A stretch of DNA of 32,647 nucleotides, from assembly GCA_030526425.1 (NCBI GenBank), contig JAUNCT010000009.1:1-32647 (forward strand). Direction: 5' to 3'. Shown here in pieces: positions 15,698 to 22,962 of this stretch. Position numbers and translations under genes: made by a program. How positions within the stretch are numbered: the stretch's first letter is position 1; each line of letters begins with the position of its first letter. The notes beneath the pieces are model-generated. The model searched no databases and was not told the origin of the DNA. It saw nothing but the letters and a program-made list of their open reading frames with translations. This DNA is from Clostridia bacterium. GTDB taxonomy: Bacteria > Bacillota > Clostridia > Christensenellales > CAG-138.

Positions 15698-18229
15698 TCA
15701 CTTGCCGCGTTCCGTTTCGCCGAGGAACAGCGCGCACACGGAGCGGCCGTTTTCGGTGTAGACCTTGCGGCAGACGCCCTCGGTGGAGTGCGGGTCGCCC
15801 TCCTTCCGCGTGACGCGGAACCGGTCGCAGCAGGCGCCGCTGCCCGTGCAGCAGGGTTCCTTCCGGTCGGGTCCTCTGCCCTCCCGCCGGACCGCGTTGC
15901 GGAACGAGCCGTTCGCCAGCTTGTCGAGTTCTTCGCGCGAGGTGCAGCCGCACAGGTACAGTGCCGCATCGTCCGCGTAGAGGATGCGCTCCTCCCCCGT
16001 CGATTCGGTGAGCACCCGCCCCGTGGAAAGCCCCTTGCCGAGGTGCCGTTCAATGAACTCCGCAAAGGGTTCCGTATCCGACAGACGGTCGAGCAGGCGC
16101 ACGCAGTCCTCCGTCGCGGGGTCCTCCTTTGCGAGGGCGCGCGCCAGCGCGGCACGCAGCTTATCGGTATCGAGCGGCTTTGCGATGTGCCCGTTCATGC
16201 CCGCCGCCTGCGCGTTGCGCTTGTCCTCCTCGAAGGCGTTCGCCGTCATGGCGATGATCGGGAGCTCCGCCTTCGCGCGGTCGGGCAGGGCGCGGATGAC
16301 GCGCGTCGCCTTGTAACCGTCCATATTGGGCATCTGCACATCCATGAGGATGAGGTCGTAGGTCCCCGGCGCCGCCTTTTCGAGCCTGTCCACGCAGATC
16401 ACACCGTCCTCCGCGCGGTCGACGGTGAAGCCCTCCTCTTCGAGCACCGCGCCGGCGATCTCCGCGTTGAGGTCGTTGTCCTCCGCCAGCAAAATGCGTT
16501 TGCCGTGGAAATCCACCGCGGGCAAGGCGCTTTCCGCCCCCGTTTCCGCCGTGTGCCCCGGCTCCGCGATGCGGTGGGTGAGGGTCAGGGTGAAGGTCGT
16601 GCCCACGCCCGGGGCGCTTTCGACTTCGATCGTGCCGCCCATGAGTTCGGTGAGCTTTTTGACGATGGACATGCCGAGCCCCGTGCCCGTTGCCGAGCCC
16701 GCGCCCGTGCGTTCGCGCGAGAAGACCTCGAACAGCTGCGGCAGGTATTCGGCGCTCATGCCGATGCCCGTATCCTTCACCACGGTGCGGATCGTGGCGT
16801 ACCCCGGCGTTTCGCAGGGGAGCTCCGTCGTCGTCACGGAAACGCTGCCGCCCGCGGGCGTGTACTTCAGCGCGTTGGACAACAGGTTCAGCAGGATCTC
16901 GCGGATCTTCGTGCTGTCGCCCCAAACCGCCGTGTGCGTGACGTTCGTTTCCTGTGTGAAGCGGACGCCCTTTTCCCGCATCTGCATTTCGAACACGGCG
17001 TTGATGCCGTCGATGAACTCCGGAACGCCGCACACCGTTTCGTCGAGGCTTTCCTTGCCCGCGTCGATGCGCGCCATTTCGAGCACGTTGTTGATGAGCG
17101 ACAGCAAAAACTCGCCCGAGGACTCGATCTTGCGGATGCAGTCCAGCGCCGCCTCGCGGTCGTCGATGCGCTTTTTCAAAAGGTTCGTGAAGCCGATGAT
17201 CGCGTTCATCGGCGTGCGGATATCGTGGCTCATGTTGAACAGGAAGGCGGTCTTCGCGGAATCCGCCTGTTCCGCCCGTTCGCGCGCCGCGGTGAGCTCC
17301 GCGATGTACATGCTCTTGGCGTGGTTTTCCGCCTGTTCGACCTCCAGCTCGCGCTTGCGGTCGTTGTAGAAGGAGGCGTAAGCGAAGCCCGCGATCGTCA
17401 CCAGTGAGAGCAGCGCCGAAGTGAGGATCGACGAGGTCATTTCCCCCATGACCGACCAGCCGTTCGCGGGTTCGATGATCAGGTGCCAGGTGTCGTTCGG
17501 CACCTCGAAGGGGATATCCACCCGGTCCGAAATGGGTTCCTGCGTGTTGCGGAAGATGAACCCGTCCGCATCGGTGACGGCGGTCGGGTCGGGAACGTCC
17601 TTGCGGACGGCGAAGCGGTACGCATCCTCGCTCGTGCGGGTGTTTTCGAGCATGCGCCCGACGATCGCGTTCCAATCGAGCACGAGCACCGTGAAGCCCC
17701 GGAAGCCGCCGTCGCTCTGCCAATAGACGGGGTTGCGGACGATGAGCCCCTCGCCCCCCTCGACGAGCTTGTGCGGACCCGCGACGGTGATCTTCCCCGT
17801 TTCCATGGCGAGCCTTGCGCGCGGTCCCTGATCGGGGTCTTCGAGCATCGCAAAGCCGATGGTCGTCGGCTTGACCTCCTCGGGCCAGGCGGCGCGGATG
17901 ACCCCCTCCGGCGCGACGTACATGCTGGCGATGACCTTGTGATCCTCCGCGATCTTGGGCGCCATCTTGTCGAACACGGTCGCCCAGTTGAGGTTGCCGT
18001 ACATGTACAGGTATTCGAGCGCCTTGGATGCTTCGGTGGCGTTGTCGAGCGTAAGGCGGATGGTCGAGGCGATCTGCAGACCGCGGTTGTACGCGTCCTG
18101 CTCCTTGTTTTCGCGCTTGCCCTGCGCGATCTGCCCGAGTATGAGCCACTCGAGCAGCGTGACGAACGCCGTGATGGCGAGCACCTTGCATATCTTACGC
18201 ACTTTCGGTGCGGTGGGTTTGGCTTTCAT
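15698..18229 (-). CDS. CHASE-domain hybrid sensor histidine kinase with receiver and Cys-rich PAS-like tail
   Basis: The protein has 843 residues. In order: TM helix 1 (about 13-32); an extracytoplasmic CHASE-type sensor (about 35-265, with GLIVRNPVYW and GFTVLVLDWNAIVG); TM helix 2 (about 267-286); a HisKA dimerisation domain with phospho-acceptor His335 (NMSHDIRTP); and an ATPase domain (N box near 452, DTGIG 486-490, GTGLG 515-519). A receiver domain follows with phospho-acceptor Asp630 (LILMDVQMP) and the conserved Thr (AMTAN) and Lys (AKPLD). The last 120 residues resemble a PAS domain (ILYADDAALYLCGCTSREELDK) with eight cysteines, including two CC pairs. CHASE domains sense small extracellular ligands. 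No response regulator with an output domain is encoded nearby. The start at 18229 follows GGAAGGATCCGCC. Confidence 0.9.
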   Translation of the reverse strand: MKAKPTAPKVRKICKVLAITAFVTLLEWLILGQIAQGKRENKEQDAYNRGLQIASTIRLTLDNATEASKALEYLYMYGNLNWATVFDKMAPKIAEDHKVIASMYVAPEGVIRAAWPEEVKPTTIGFAMLEDPDQGPRARLAMETGKITVAGPHKLVEGGEGLIVRNPVYWQSDGGFRGFTVLVLDWNAIVGRMLENTRTSEDAYRFAVRKDVPDPTAVTDADGFIFRNTQEPISDRVDIPFEVPNDTWHLIIEPANGWSVMGEMTSSILTSALLSLVTIAGFAYASFYNDRKRELEVEQAENHAKSMYIAELTAARERAEQADSAKTAFLFNMSHDIRTPMNAIIGFTNLLKKRIDDREAALDCIRKIESSGEFLLSLINNVLEMARIDAGKESLDETVCGVPEFIDGINAVFEMQMREKGVRFTQETNVTHTAVWGDSTKIREILLNLLSNALKYTPAGGSVSVTTTELPCETPGYATIRTVVKDTGIGMSAEYLPQLFEVFSRERTGAGSATGTGLGMSIVKKLTELMGGTIEVESAPGVGTTFTLTLTHRIAEPGHTAETGAESALPAVDFHGKRILLAEDNDLNAEIAGAVLEEEGFTVDRAEDGVICVDRLEKAAPGTYDLILMDVQMPNMDGYKATRVIRALPDRAKAELPIIAMTANAFEEDKRNAQAAGMNGHIAKPLDTDKLRAALARALAKEDPATEDCVRLLDRLSDTEPFAEFIERHLGKGLSTGRVLTESTGEERILYADDAALYLCGCTSREELDKLANGSFRNAVRREGRGPDRKEPCCTGSGACCDRFRVTRKEGDPHSTEGVCRKVYTENGRSVCALFLGETERGK

Positions 18230-18291
18230 GGCGGATCCTTCCGTGGATGGTATCGGTAACGGAAACCGCATGGGTCTCCGCATAATATTTT

Positions 18292-18319
18292 ATTATACCA
18301 AATTCACGGGTTGAATCAA
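18292..18319 (-). promoter_or_regulatory. Promoter of the histidine kinase gene
   Basis: On the minus strand a perfect TATAAT (18292-18297) is preceded by TTGATT (18314-18319, 16-base spacing) or TTTGAT (18315-18320, 17-base spacing). The -10 box contains the stop codon of the XRE reading frame. Confidence 0.6.
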
Positions 18320-18844
18320 ACCTCCGTTTTCCGCCAAAGTGCACGAAAAAGACGCCCCGGAGGGCGCCTTGCCGTTTCGGCGTTTTTTCCGCAGGGCGAT
18401 GAGCGCGCGCACGCCCACCGCAAGGAAGGCGGTCAACCCGCAGAAGATGCAGAGGAAGCCGAGGGGCAGCAGAAAGAAGTTTTCATGCAGGAAGCCTTCG
18501 GCGTCGATGTATTCGACGGACAGCCCCTTGAGGACGATGAGCAGCGTGCCGAGGAACAGCAGCCCCCCGCCGACCGCCGCAGTGACTGCGTTGCACCTTG
18601 CGCGCCGGGTCTCGCTCCCGTCGCGGACGATCTTTTCGTTCATTTGCGTATCTCCTTTGATCGGTTTGTCGAGAGATACGCCGAACACATCCGAGATCCG
18701 GATCGGCATCCCGATATCCGGCAGGTTCTTTTCGTTTTCCCGGTTGGAGACCGCCTGCCGCGTGACGTTCAGCCGTTCGGCGAACCGTTCCTGCGTGAGA
18801 TCGTTTTCCAAGCGGATCGCCTTGATCTTATCGCCGAAGCACAT
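18293..18844 (-). CDS. XRE-family helix-turn-helix regulator with two membrane helices
   Basis: The open frame has 183 residues. The N-terminal XRE domain (residues 4-60: IKAIRLENDLTQERFAERL, then NVTRQAVSNRE as recognition helix) is followed by a linker (SLDKPIKGDTQMNEK). Two hydrophobic helices follow (NAVTAAVGGGLLFLGTLLIVL and FFLLPLGFLCIFCGLTAFLAVG), with a basic end RALIALRKKRR. Membrane-attached XRE regulators of this size are common in Clostridia. The start at 18844 follows GGGAGGTGCGGAACAC. The last roughly 25 residues are coded by a terminator hairpin (18346-18368) and by the kinase promoter, so the true end may be earlier or the normal stop may have been lost. The regulated genes are unknown; the histidine kinase downstream is one candidate. 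Confidence 0.75.
   Translation of the reverse strand: MCFGDKIKAIRLENDLTQERFAERLNVTRQAVSNRENEKNLPDIGMPIRISDVFGVSLDKPIKGDTQMNEKIVRDGSETRRARCNAVTAAVGGGLLFLGTLLIVLKGLSVEYIDAEGFLHENFFLLPLGFLCIFCGLTAFLAVGVRALIALRKKRRNGKAPSGASFSCTLAENGGLIQPVNLV
18346..18368 (-). terminator. Terminator hairpin inside the 3' end of the XRE frame
   Basis: On the minus strand GGCGCCC pairs with GGGCGTC (one G-T wobble) around a short loop and is followed by five T (18346-18350). It has all the features of an intrinsic terminator, yet the XRE reading frame stays open through it for another 17 codons or so. Confidence 0.7.
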
Positions 18845-18867
18845 GTGTTCCGCACCTCCCGGGTCCG

Positions 18868-18896
18868 ATCGTACCGCGCCGCCGTCCCGCTGTCGA
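18868..18896 (-). promoter_or_regulatory. Promoter of the XRE regulator gene
   Basis: On the minus strand TCGACA (18891-18896) is followed after 17 bases by TACGAT (18868-18873), about 24 bases before the start codon. Both boxes are one base from consensus. Confidence 0.5.
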
Positions 18897-18974
18897 GAAA
18901 GCCCCGCTTGCACCCCGCTTTTCCGCCGCAAGGCGTGCTTGCGCCCGCCGTTTCCGCGGTGTTTGCGCCCCGCG

Positions 18975-19622
18975 TCAGATCTTGAAGCACTTCTGCAGCG
19001 CCTTCGTTTCGCCGATGACGAGCATGCCGCGCCCGCCTTCGAACACGGTGTCCGGCATGACGTGCGAGTCGAGCCTGTCGCCCTTCTTGAAGCCGAGGAT
19101 GTTGATGCCGTACTTGCCGCGCAGGTTCACCTCGGCGACGGTCTTGCCGTCCCAATCTTCGGGGACGGGGATCTCGTAGATGGAGTTCTCGTCGTCGAGC
19201 TCGATGTAATCGCTGATGTTGTTGCCCGTGTAGCGCACCGCCGCCCAGCTCGCCATTTCCGCCTTGGGGTGGATGACGTCGTCCGCGCCGTTGCGCAGCA
19301 GGATCTGCTTTTGCACCTTGCGGTCGGACCGGGTCACGACGCGGCGCGCCCCACGCTCCTTAAGCAGAAAGGTCGTTTCGATGGAGGAGCGGAAATCCTG
19401 ACTGATGGTGACGAAGCACACGTCGAAATTGGCGACGCCGAGGCTGTCGAGGAACTGCTCGTCCGTGCTGTCGCCGATCTGCGCGTCGGTGACGTAGGGC
19501 AGCACGGCGTTCACGCGCTCCTCACTCAGGTCCACGGCCATGATCTGATGACCGAGTTTGTTCAGTTCTTCCGCAAGCATCTGGCCGAATTCGCCCACGC
19601 CGATCAACAAAACGGATTTCAT
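18975..19622 (-). CDS. ktrA: Potassium channel regulatory subunit, KtrA/TrkA type
   Basis: The protein has 215 residues, the standard KtrA length. An N-terminal RCK domain begins with the Rossmann motif LIGVGEFGQMLAEEL (5-19) and an acidic end of strand 2 (MAVDLSEE), which binds ATP/ADP or NAD. A C-terminal RCK_C domain (about 135-215; KTVAEVNLRGKYGINILGFKKGD) often binds c-di-AMP in Bacillota. The protein forms a cytoplasmic octameric ring that gates the KtrB channel. The start at 19622 follows AAAGGAGAGTATGT. The gene lies 12 bases downstream of ktrB in the same operon. No clear intrinsic terminator follows; only a 6-bp stem (18927-18943) without a T run is visible. Confidence 0.92.
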   Translation of the reverse strand: MKSVLLIGVGEFGQMLAEELNKLGHQIMAVDLSEERVNAVLPYVTDAQIGDSTDEQFLDSLGVANFDVCFVTISQDFRSSIETTFLLKERGARRVVTRSDRKVQKQILLRNGADDVIHPKAEMASWAAVRYTGNNISDYIELDDENSIYEIPVPEDWDGKTVAEVNLRGKYGINILGFKKGDRLDSHVMPDTVFEGGRGMLVIGETKALQKCFKI

Positions 19623-19634
19623 ACATACTCTCCT

Positions 19635-20951
19635 TTAACCAACGGATATTTTTTCCACCGGCTTGCGGCTCTGCACGTTGTCGCGCACGGAAGCCGCCGC
19701 CAAAATCAGGGTGAGACCGCCCACGCGGCCGATGAACATGAGCACGATCAAGATCGCGCGGGAAGCGAGCCCCAGCGTCGGGGTCAGCCCCAGCGAAAGA
19801 CCGACCGTCGCCACCGCGGAGCCCGTTTCGAACAGGCAGGCGCCCATCGGTGCGCCCTCGATGGCGGAGATCGCCACCGCACCGAACACGAACAAAAAGC
19901 CGTACAGCGCGAACAGCGACAGGGTCTTTTTGATGGTATCGTCGTCGATGCGGCGCCCGAAGCACTCCACATCCTTTTTGCGGCGCAGCTGGCTCACGAG
20001 GACGATCGCGAGCATCGCGGCGGTCGTCGTTTTCAGACCGCCCGCCGTGGAACCCGGCGCGCCGCCGATGAGCATGAGAAGGATCATCACCGTTTTGCCG
20101 CCGCCGCTCATCGCCGCAAGATCCGCCGTGTTGAAGCCCGCGGTGCGCGCCGTCACGGTCTGGAACGCCGCGTCGAGCAGACGCTGCTTTGCGGGACCCT
20201 CGTTGAACTCGAGGAAGAAGTAGAACAGAAACGGCACGGCGAGCAGCACAGCCGTCGTCGCGAGGATGACCTTCGACTGCAGGCGGTACTTTTTGAAATT
20301 CCGGCGCTGGTGCAGAATATCCTCCCAGGTCATGAACCCGAGACCGCCCGCGATGATGAGCAGGCACAGCACGAACACGACGTACCCGTTCGACCCGAAG
20401 CCCATCATGGAGCTGAAGTGCCCCGTTTTGCCGCCCATGAGGTCGAAGCCCGCGTTGCAGAACGCGGAAACGGAGGTGAACACGCTCATCCAAACGCCTT
20501 CCCACCCGTACAGCGGCACGAGTCGGAAGCTCAGCAGCACCGCGCCGATCGCCTCCGCGATGAGGGTGAACGCGACGATGAACCCCGTGAGCCGCATGAC
20601 GCCGCCGACCTGATGCGCGGAAACGGACTCACTCAGGATCTCGCGCTGGCGGAGCAGGATGCGCTTGCCGCTGAGCATGACGAAGGCGGACGCCGCGCAG
20701 ATGACGCCGAGACCGCCGATCTGGATGAGACCGAGCAGCACCGCCTGCCCGAAGGGGGACCAGAACGTCGCCGTGTCCCGAACGACGAGCCCCGTCACGC
20801 ACACGGCGCTCGTTGCCGTGAACAGCGCTTCGCCGAAGGTGGCGCTTTCCTCCGCCGCGGCGACCGGCAGGCACAGAAGCCCCGCGCCGAGCAGGATCAC
20901 GCCGAGGAAACAGAGCATGATGATGAAAAAGGGACTGAGTTTTTTATGCAA
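19635..20951 (-). CDS. ktrB: Potassium uptake channel subunit, KtrB/TrkH type
   Basis: This 438-residue membrane protein has the four pseudo-repeated M1-P-M2 units of the TrkH/KtrB family. The four pore-loop glycines that line the K+ filter are visible in TSAVCVTGL, SAFCNAGFDL, TARTAGFNTADL and GSAVATVGLS. It takes up K+ under control of the KtrA ring encoded 12 bases downstream. The start is a TTG at 20951, chosen because GAGGT lies 8 bases upstream (CGAGGTAAACGCT); the next in-frame ATG (residue 12) would cut into the first helix. An extended -10 promoter precedes it with a very short leader, too short for a c-di-AMP riboswitch. Confidence 0.92.
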   Translation of the reverse strand: MHKKLSPFFIIMLCFLGVILLGAGLLCLPVAAAEESATFGEALFTATSAVCVTGLVVRDTATFWSPFGQAVLLGLIQIGGLGVICAASAFVMLSGKRILLRQREILSESVSAHQVGGVMRLTGFIVAFTLIAEAIGAVLLSFRLVPLYGWEGVWMSVFTSVSAFCNAGFDLMGGKTGHFSSMMGFGSNGYVVFVLCLLIIAGGLGFMTWEDILHQRRNFKKYRLQSKVILATTAVLLAVPFLFYFFLEFNEGPAKQRLLDAAFQTVTARTAGFNTADLAAMSGGGKTVMILLMLIGGAPGSTAGGLKTTTAAMLAIVLVSQLRRKKDVECFGRRIDDDTIKKTLSLFALYGFLFVFGAVAISAIEGAPMGACLFETGSAVATVGLSLGLTPTLGLASRAILIVLMFIGRVGGLTLILAAASVRDNVQSRKPVEKISVG

Positions 20952-20983
20952 AAGCGTTTACCTCGAAAACATCGGAATGATTC

Positions 20984-20989
20984 ATTATA
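20984..20989 (-). promoter_or_regulatory. Extended -10 promoter of ktrBA
   Basis: On the minus strand a perfect TATAAT is preceded by TGA (an extended -10, TGn). The -35 side is poor (GTTTCC at best), as expected for an extended -10 promoter. The start codon is about 33 bases downstream. Confidence 0.6.
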
Positions 20990-21076
20990 TCACAACGCCG
21001 CCCGGGGAAACGGCACATTTTACCCTCACCCGTGCCCGCGGTATGCGCTTTTCTCGCAAAAATCATATATTTTTTG

Positions 21077-21105
21077 TTGACAAAGCATCCTCTTCCGCTT
21101 ATGAT
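21077..21105 (+). promoter_or_regulatory. Promoter of the tyrosine-leader/symporter unit
   Basis: TTGACA (21077-21082, consensus) is followed after exactly 17 bases by TATGAT (21100-21105). Transcription should start near 21112, giving a leader of about 220 bases before the symporter start codon. Confidence 0.85.
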
Positions 21106-21136
21106 AGAGAAAATCAATCGAAAGGAGCAAGCTGTG

Positions 21137-21196
21137 ATGTTTGCCCGCGTCTCTTTTTATTACTATTACCGATACGGCCGTTTGCGTTTGGAGTGA
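21137..21196 (+). CDS. Tyrosine-rich leader peptide (transcription attenuator)
   Basis: A 19-codon ORF encodes MFARVSFYYYYRYGRLRLE. It has a very good ribosome binding site (AAAGGAG at 21121-21127, 9 bases before the ATG) and lies directly downstream of a near-consensus promoter. Four Tyr codons in a row (21158-21169) and a fifth at 21173-21175 make 5 Tyr of 19 residues. It ends 30 bases before a strong intrinsic terminator. This is the layout of the trp, phe and his leader peptides: a ribosome that stalls for lack of charged tRNA-Tyr would change the RNA fold downstream and let polymerase into the symporter gene. The peptide itself probably has no other role. Alternatives are a nascent-chain arrest peptide or chance, the latter unlikely given the context. 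Confidence 0.8.
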   Translation: MFARVSFYYYYRYGRLRLE

Positions 21197-21230
21197 CCCG
21201 CGTCACATCAAGCTTTTTTCGCAAACGGTC
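21176..21230 (+). promoter_or_regulatory. Predicted antiterminator of the tyrosine attenuator
   Basis: Segment 21176-21186 (GGCCGTTTGCG), just after the Tyr codons, pairs with 21220-21230 (CGCAAACGGTC) over 11 bases with one G-U pair. The second arm shares 21227-21230 with the base of the terminator stem, so both cannot form fully. A ribosome at the leader stop codon (21194-21196) would cover the first arm and let the terminator form; one stalled on the first Tyr codons would leave it free. AACGG occurs twice (21224-21228 and 21233-21237), so a shifted pairing with CCGTT is also possible. A small GTGAC/GTCAC hairpin (21193-21206) lies in the loop. Confidence 0.6.
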
Positions 21231-21264
21231 TTAACGGCATACCCCCGTTAAGGCCTTTTCTTTT
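21227..21264 (+). terminator. Attenuator terminator before the symporter gene
   Basis: GGTCTTAACGG (21227-21237) pairs with CCGTTAAGGCC (21245-21255) in an 11-bp stem with one T-G pair and a 7-base loop. It is followed by TTTTCTTTT (21256-21264). It lies between the promoter and the symporter gene, so unless it is bypassed the gene is not transcribed. Confidence 0.9.
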
Positions 21265-21334
21265 ACCCCCGGAACCTTCGCCCGCCGCACGGGAAGCGGC
21301 GCGGCGCACACAAACGACATTGGAGGAAACACAA

Positions 21335-22876
21335 ATGCTCATCAAAACCATCCTGATCCTGGCGTTCTTCGCCATCATGATCGCCGTCGGCTTCGCGTGC
21401 AAGAAGCACGCGGGCGACGTCAACGGCTTCGTCCTCGGCGGGCGCGGCGTGGGTCCGTGGCTCACCGCCTTCGCCTACGGTACCAGCTACTTCTCCGCGG
21501 TCATCTTCGTCGGCTACGCCGGACAGTTCGGCTGGAAATTCGGCGTCGCTTCCACGTGGGTGGGTCTCGGCAACGCGTTCATCGGCTCGCTGCTCGCTTG
21601 GGTCATCCTCGGGCGGCGCACCCGCATCATGACGCAGCACCTCGGCAGCGCCACGATGCCGCAGTTCTTCGAAACGCGCTTCGGCTCGAAATCGCTGAAG
21701 ACGCTGGCGGCGGCGGTCATCTTCATCTTCCTCATCCCGTACACCGCATCGCTGTACAACGGACTTTCGCGCCTGTTCGCGATGGCGTTCGATGTGGACT
21801 ACACCGTTTGCATCGTGGTGATGGCGGTGCTCACCGCGGTCTACGTCATTGCGGGCGGCTACATGGCGACCGCGATCAACGACTTCATTCAGGGCATCAT
21901 CATGCTGTTCGGCATCGCGGCGATCATCGGCTCCGTGCTGAAGCTGAACGGCGGCTTCCTCGGCTCGCTGAACGCACTCGCGAACGTTTCGGACCCCGCG
22001 GTCTCTTCGCAGCCGGGCGTCTTCGCCTCCTTCTTCGGACCGGACCCGGTGGGTCTGCTCGGCGTCGTCATCCTGACCTCGCTCGGCACCTGGGGCTTGC
22101 CGCAGATGGTGCAGAAGTTCTACGCCATCAAGAGTGAGGAGGACATCAAGAAGGGCACCGTGATCTCCACGGTCTTCGCGTGCATCGTCGCGGGCGGCTG
22201 CTACTTCCTCGGCGGTTTCGGGCGCCTGTTCGACGTCGACGTCGCGGCGGTCGGTTACGACGCGATCATCCCCGAGATGCTTTCGAAGCTTTCCCCCGCC
22301 ATCTGCGCCGTGGCGCTGGTGCTGGTGCTTTCCGCCTCCATGTCCACGCTGAGCTCCCTCGTTCTCGCCTCGAGCTCGACGCTCACGCTCGACTTCATCA
22401 AGCCCCTGCGCAAAAAGGCGGCGGACGAGAAGAGCGAGCTGCTGATCATCCGCATCTTCGTCGGCGTGTTCATCCTCATCTCCGCCGTCATCGCGATCGT
22501 GCAGTACAAAGCGAAGGTCGCCTTCATCGCGCAGCTGATGGGTCTTTCCTGGGGCGCGCTCGCCGGTGCCTTCCTCGCGCCGTTCCTCTACGGTCTGTAC
22601 TCGAAGCGCGTGACCAAGGCGGCGTGCATGGTCAGCTGCATCTGGGGACCCGGTATCATGCTGCTGAACATGTTCTTCAAGTCCTCCTTCCCGGCGCTGC
22701 TGCAGAGCCCGATCAACTGCGGCGCGTTCGCGATGCTGAGCGGTCTTGTCATCGTTCCGCTGGTGAGCCTTGTGACCAAGGCGCCCGACAAGAAGACCGT
22801 CGACGCGATCTTCTCCTGCTACGACCGCAAGGTCACCGTGCCCGCGAAGGACGCCCTGACCTCGGAAACGAAATAA
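21335..22876 (+). CDS. Sodium:solute symporter (SSS family), probable tyrosine or aromatic substrate importer
   Basis: The 513-residue membrane protein has the SSS fold with about thirteen hydrophobic segments. Family features are FVLGGRGVGPWLTAFAYGTSYFSA in helices 1-2, GSATMPQFFETRFGSKSLK, VYVIAGGYMATAINDFIQGIIM (the conserved GG...D..Q segment), and VLVLSASMSTLSSLVLASSSTLTLDF (the Na2-site helix with conserved Ser residues). It couples Na+ entry to uptake of a solute. Sequence alone does not name the solute; the tyrosine-rich leader and terminator upstream suggest tyrosine or a related compound. The ATG at 21335 follows GGAGG (21322-21326); a TTG five codons upstream overlaps that site and is unlikely. 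A strong terminator follows. Confidence 0.9.
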   Translation: MLIKTILILAFFAIMIAVGFACKKHAGDVNGFVLGGRGVGPWLTAFAYGTSYFSAVIFVGYAGQFGWKFGVASTWVGLGNAFIGSLLAWVILGRRTRIMTQHLGSATMPQFFETRFGSKSLKTLAAAVIFIFLIPYTASLYNGLSRLFAMAFDVDYTVCIVVMAVLTAVYVIAGGYMATAINDFIQGIIMLFGIAAIIGSVLKLNGGFLGSLNALANVSDPAVSSQPGVFASFFGPDPVGLLGVVILTSLGTWGLPQMVQKFYAIKSEEDIKKGTVISTVFACIVAGGCYFLGGFGRLFDVDVAAVGYDAIIPEMLSKLSPAICAVALVLVLSASMSTLSSLVLASSSTLTLDFIKPLRKKAADEKSELLIIRIFVGVFILISAVIAIVQYKAKVAFIAQLMGLSWGALAGAFLAPFLYGLYSKRVTKAACMVSCIWGPGIMLLNMFFKSSFPALLQSPINCGAFAMLSGLVIVPLVSLVTKAPDKKTVDAIFSCYDRKVTVPAKDALTSETK

Positions 22877-22892
22877 CGGATCCACACAAAAA

Positions 22893-22926
22893 GAGCCGCC
22901 CGTTCGGGTGGCTCTTTTCTTTTATT
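22893..22926. terminator. Terminator of the symporter gene, probably bidirectional
   Basis: GAGCCGCCC (22893-22901) pairs with GGGTGGCTC (22906-22914, one G-T pair) around GTTC. It is followed by TTTTCTTTTATT on the plus strand. A run of A precedes it, so it may also end the exporter operon that stops at 22963 on the other strand. Confidence 0.88.
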
Positions 22927-22962
22927 ATATTCACTGTGTGAAAGGGCGGTCCTTCCGCAGTC

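Noticed and set aside
19522..20505. Minus-strand 327-codon frame spanning the ktrA-ktrB junction
   Set aside because: It overlaps both real genes in another frame and has low-complexity Arg/Gly-rich content.
20952..20990. c-di-AMP (ydaO) riboswitch before ktrBA
   Set aside because: The predicted leader is only about 25 bases, far too short for that aptamer.
21106..21334. T-box riboswitch in front of the symporter
   Set aside because: The leader has no T-box consensus (AGGGTGGNACCGCG-like) and no specifier stem. The Tyr codons sit in a translated ORF with a strong ribosome binding site.
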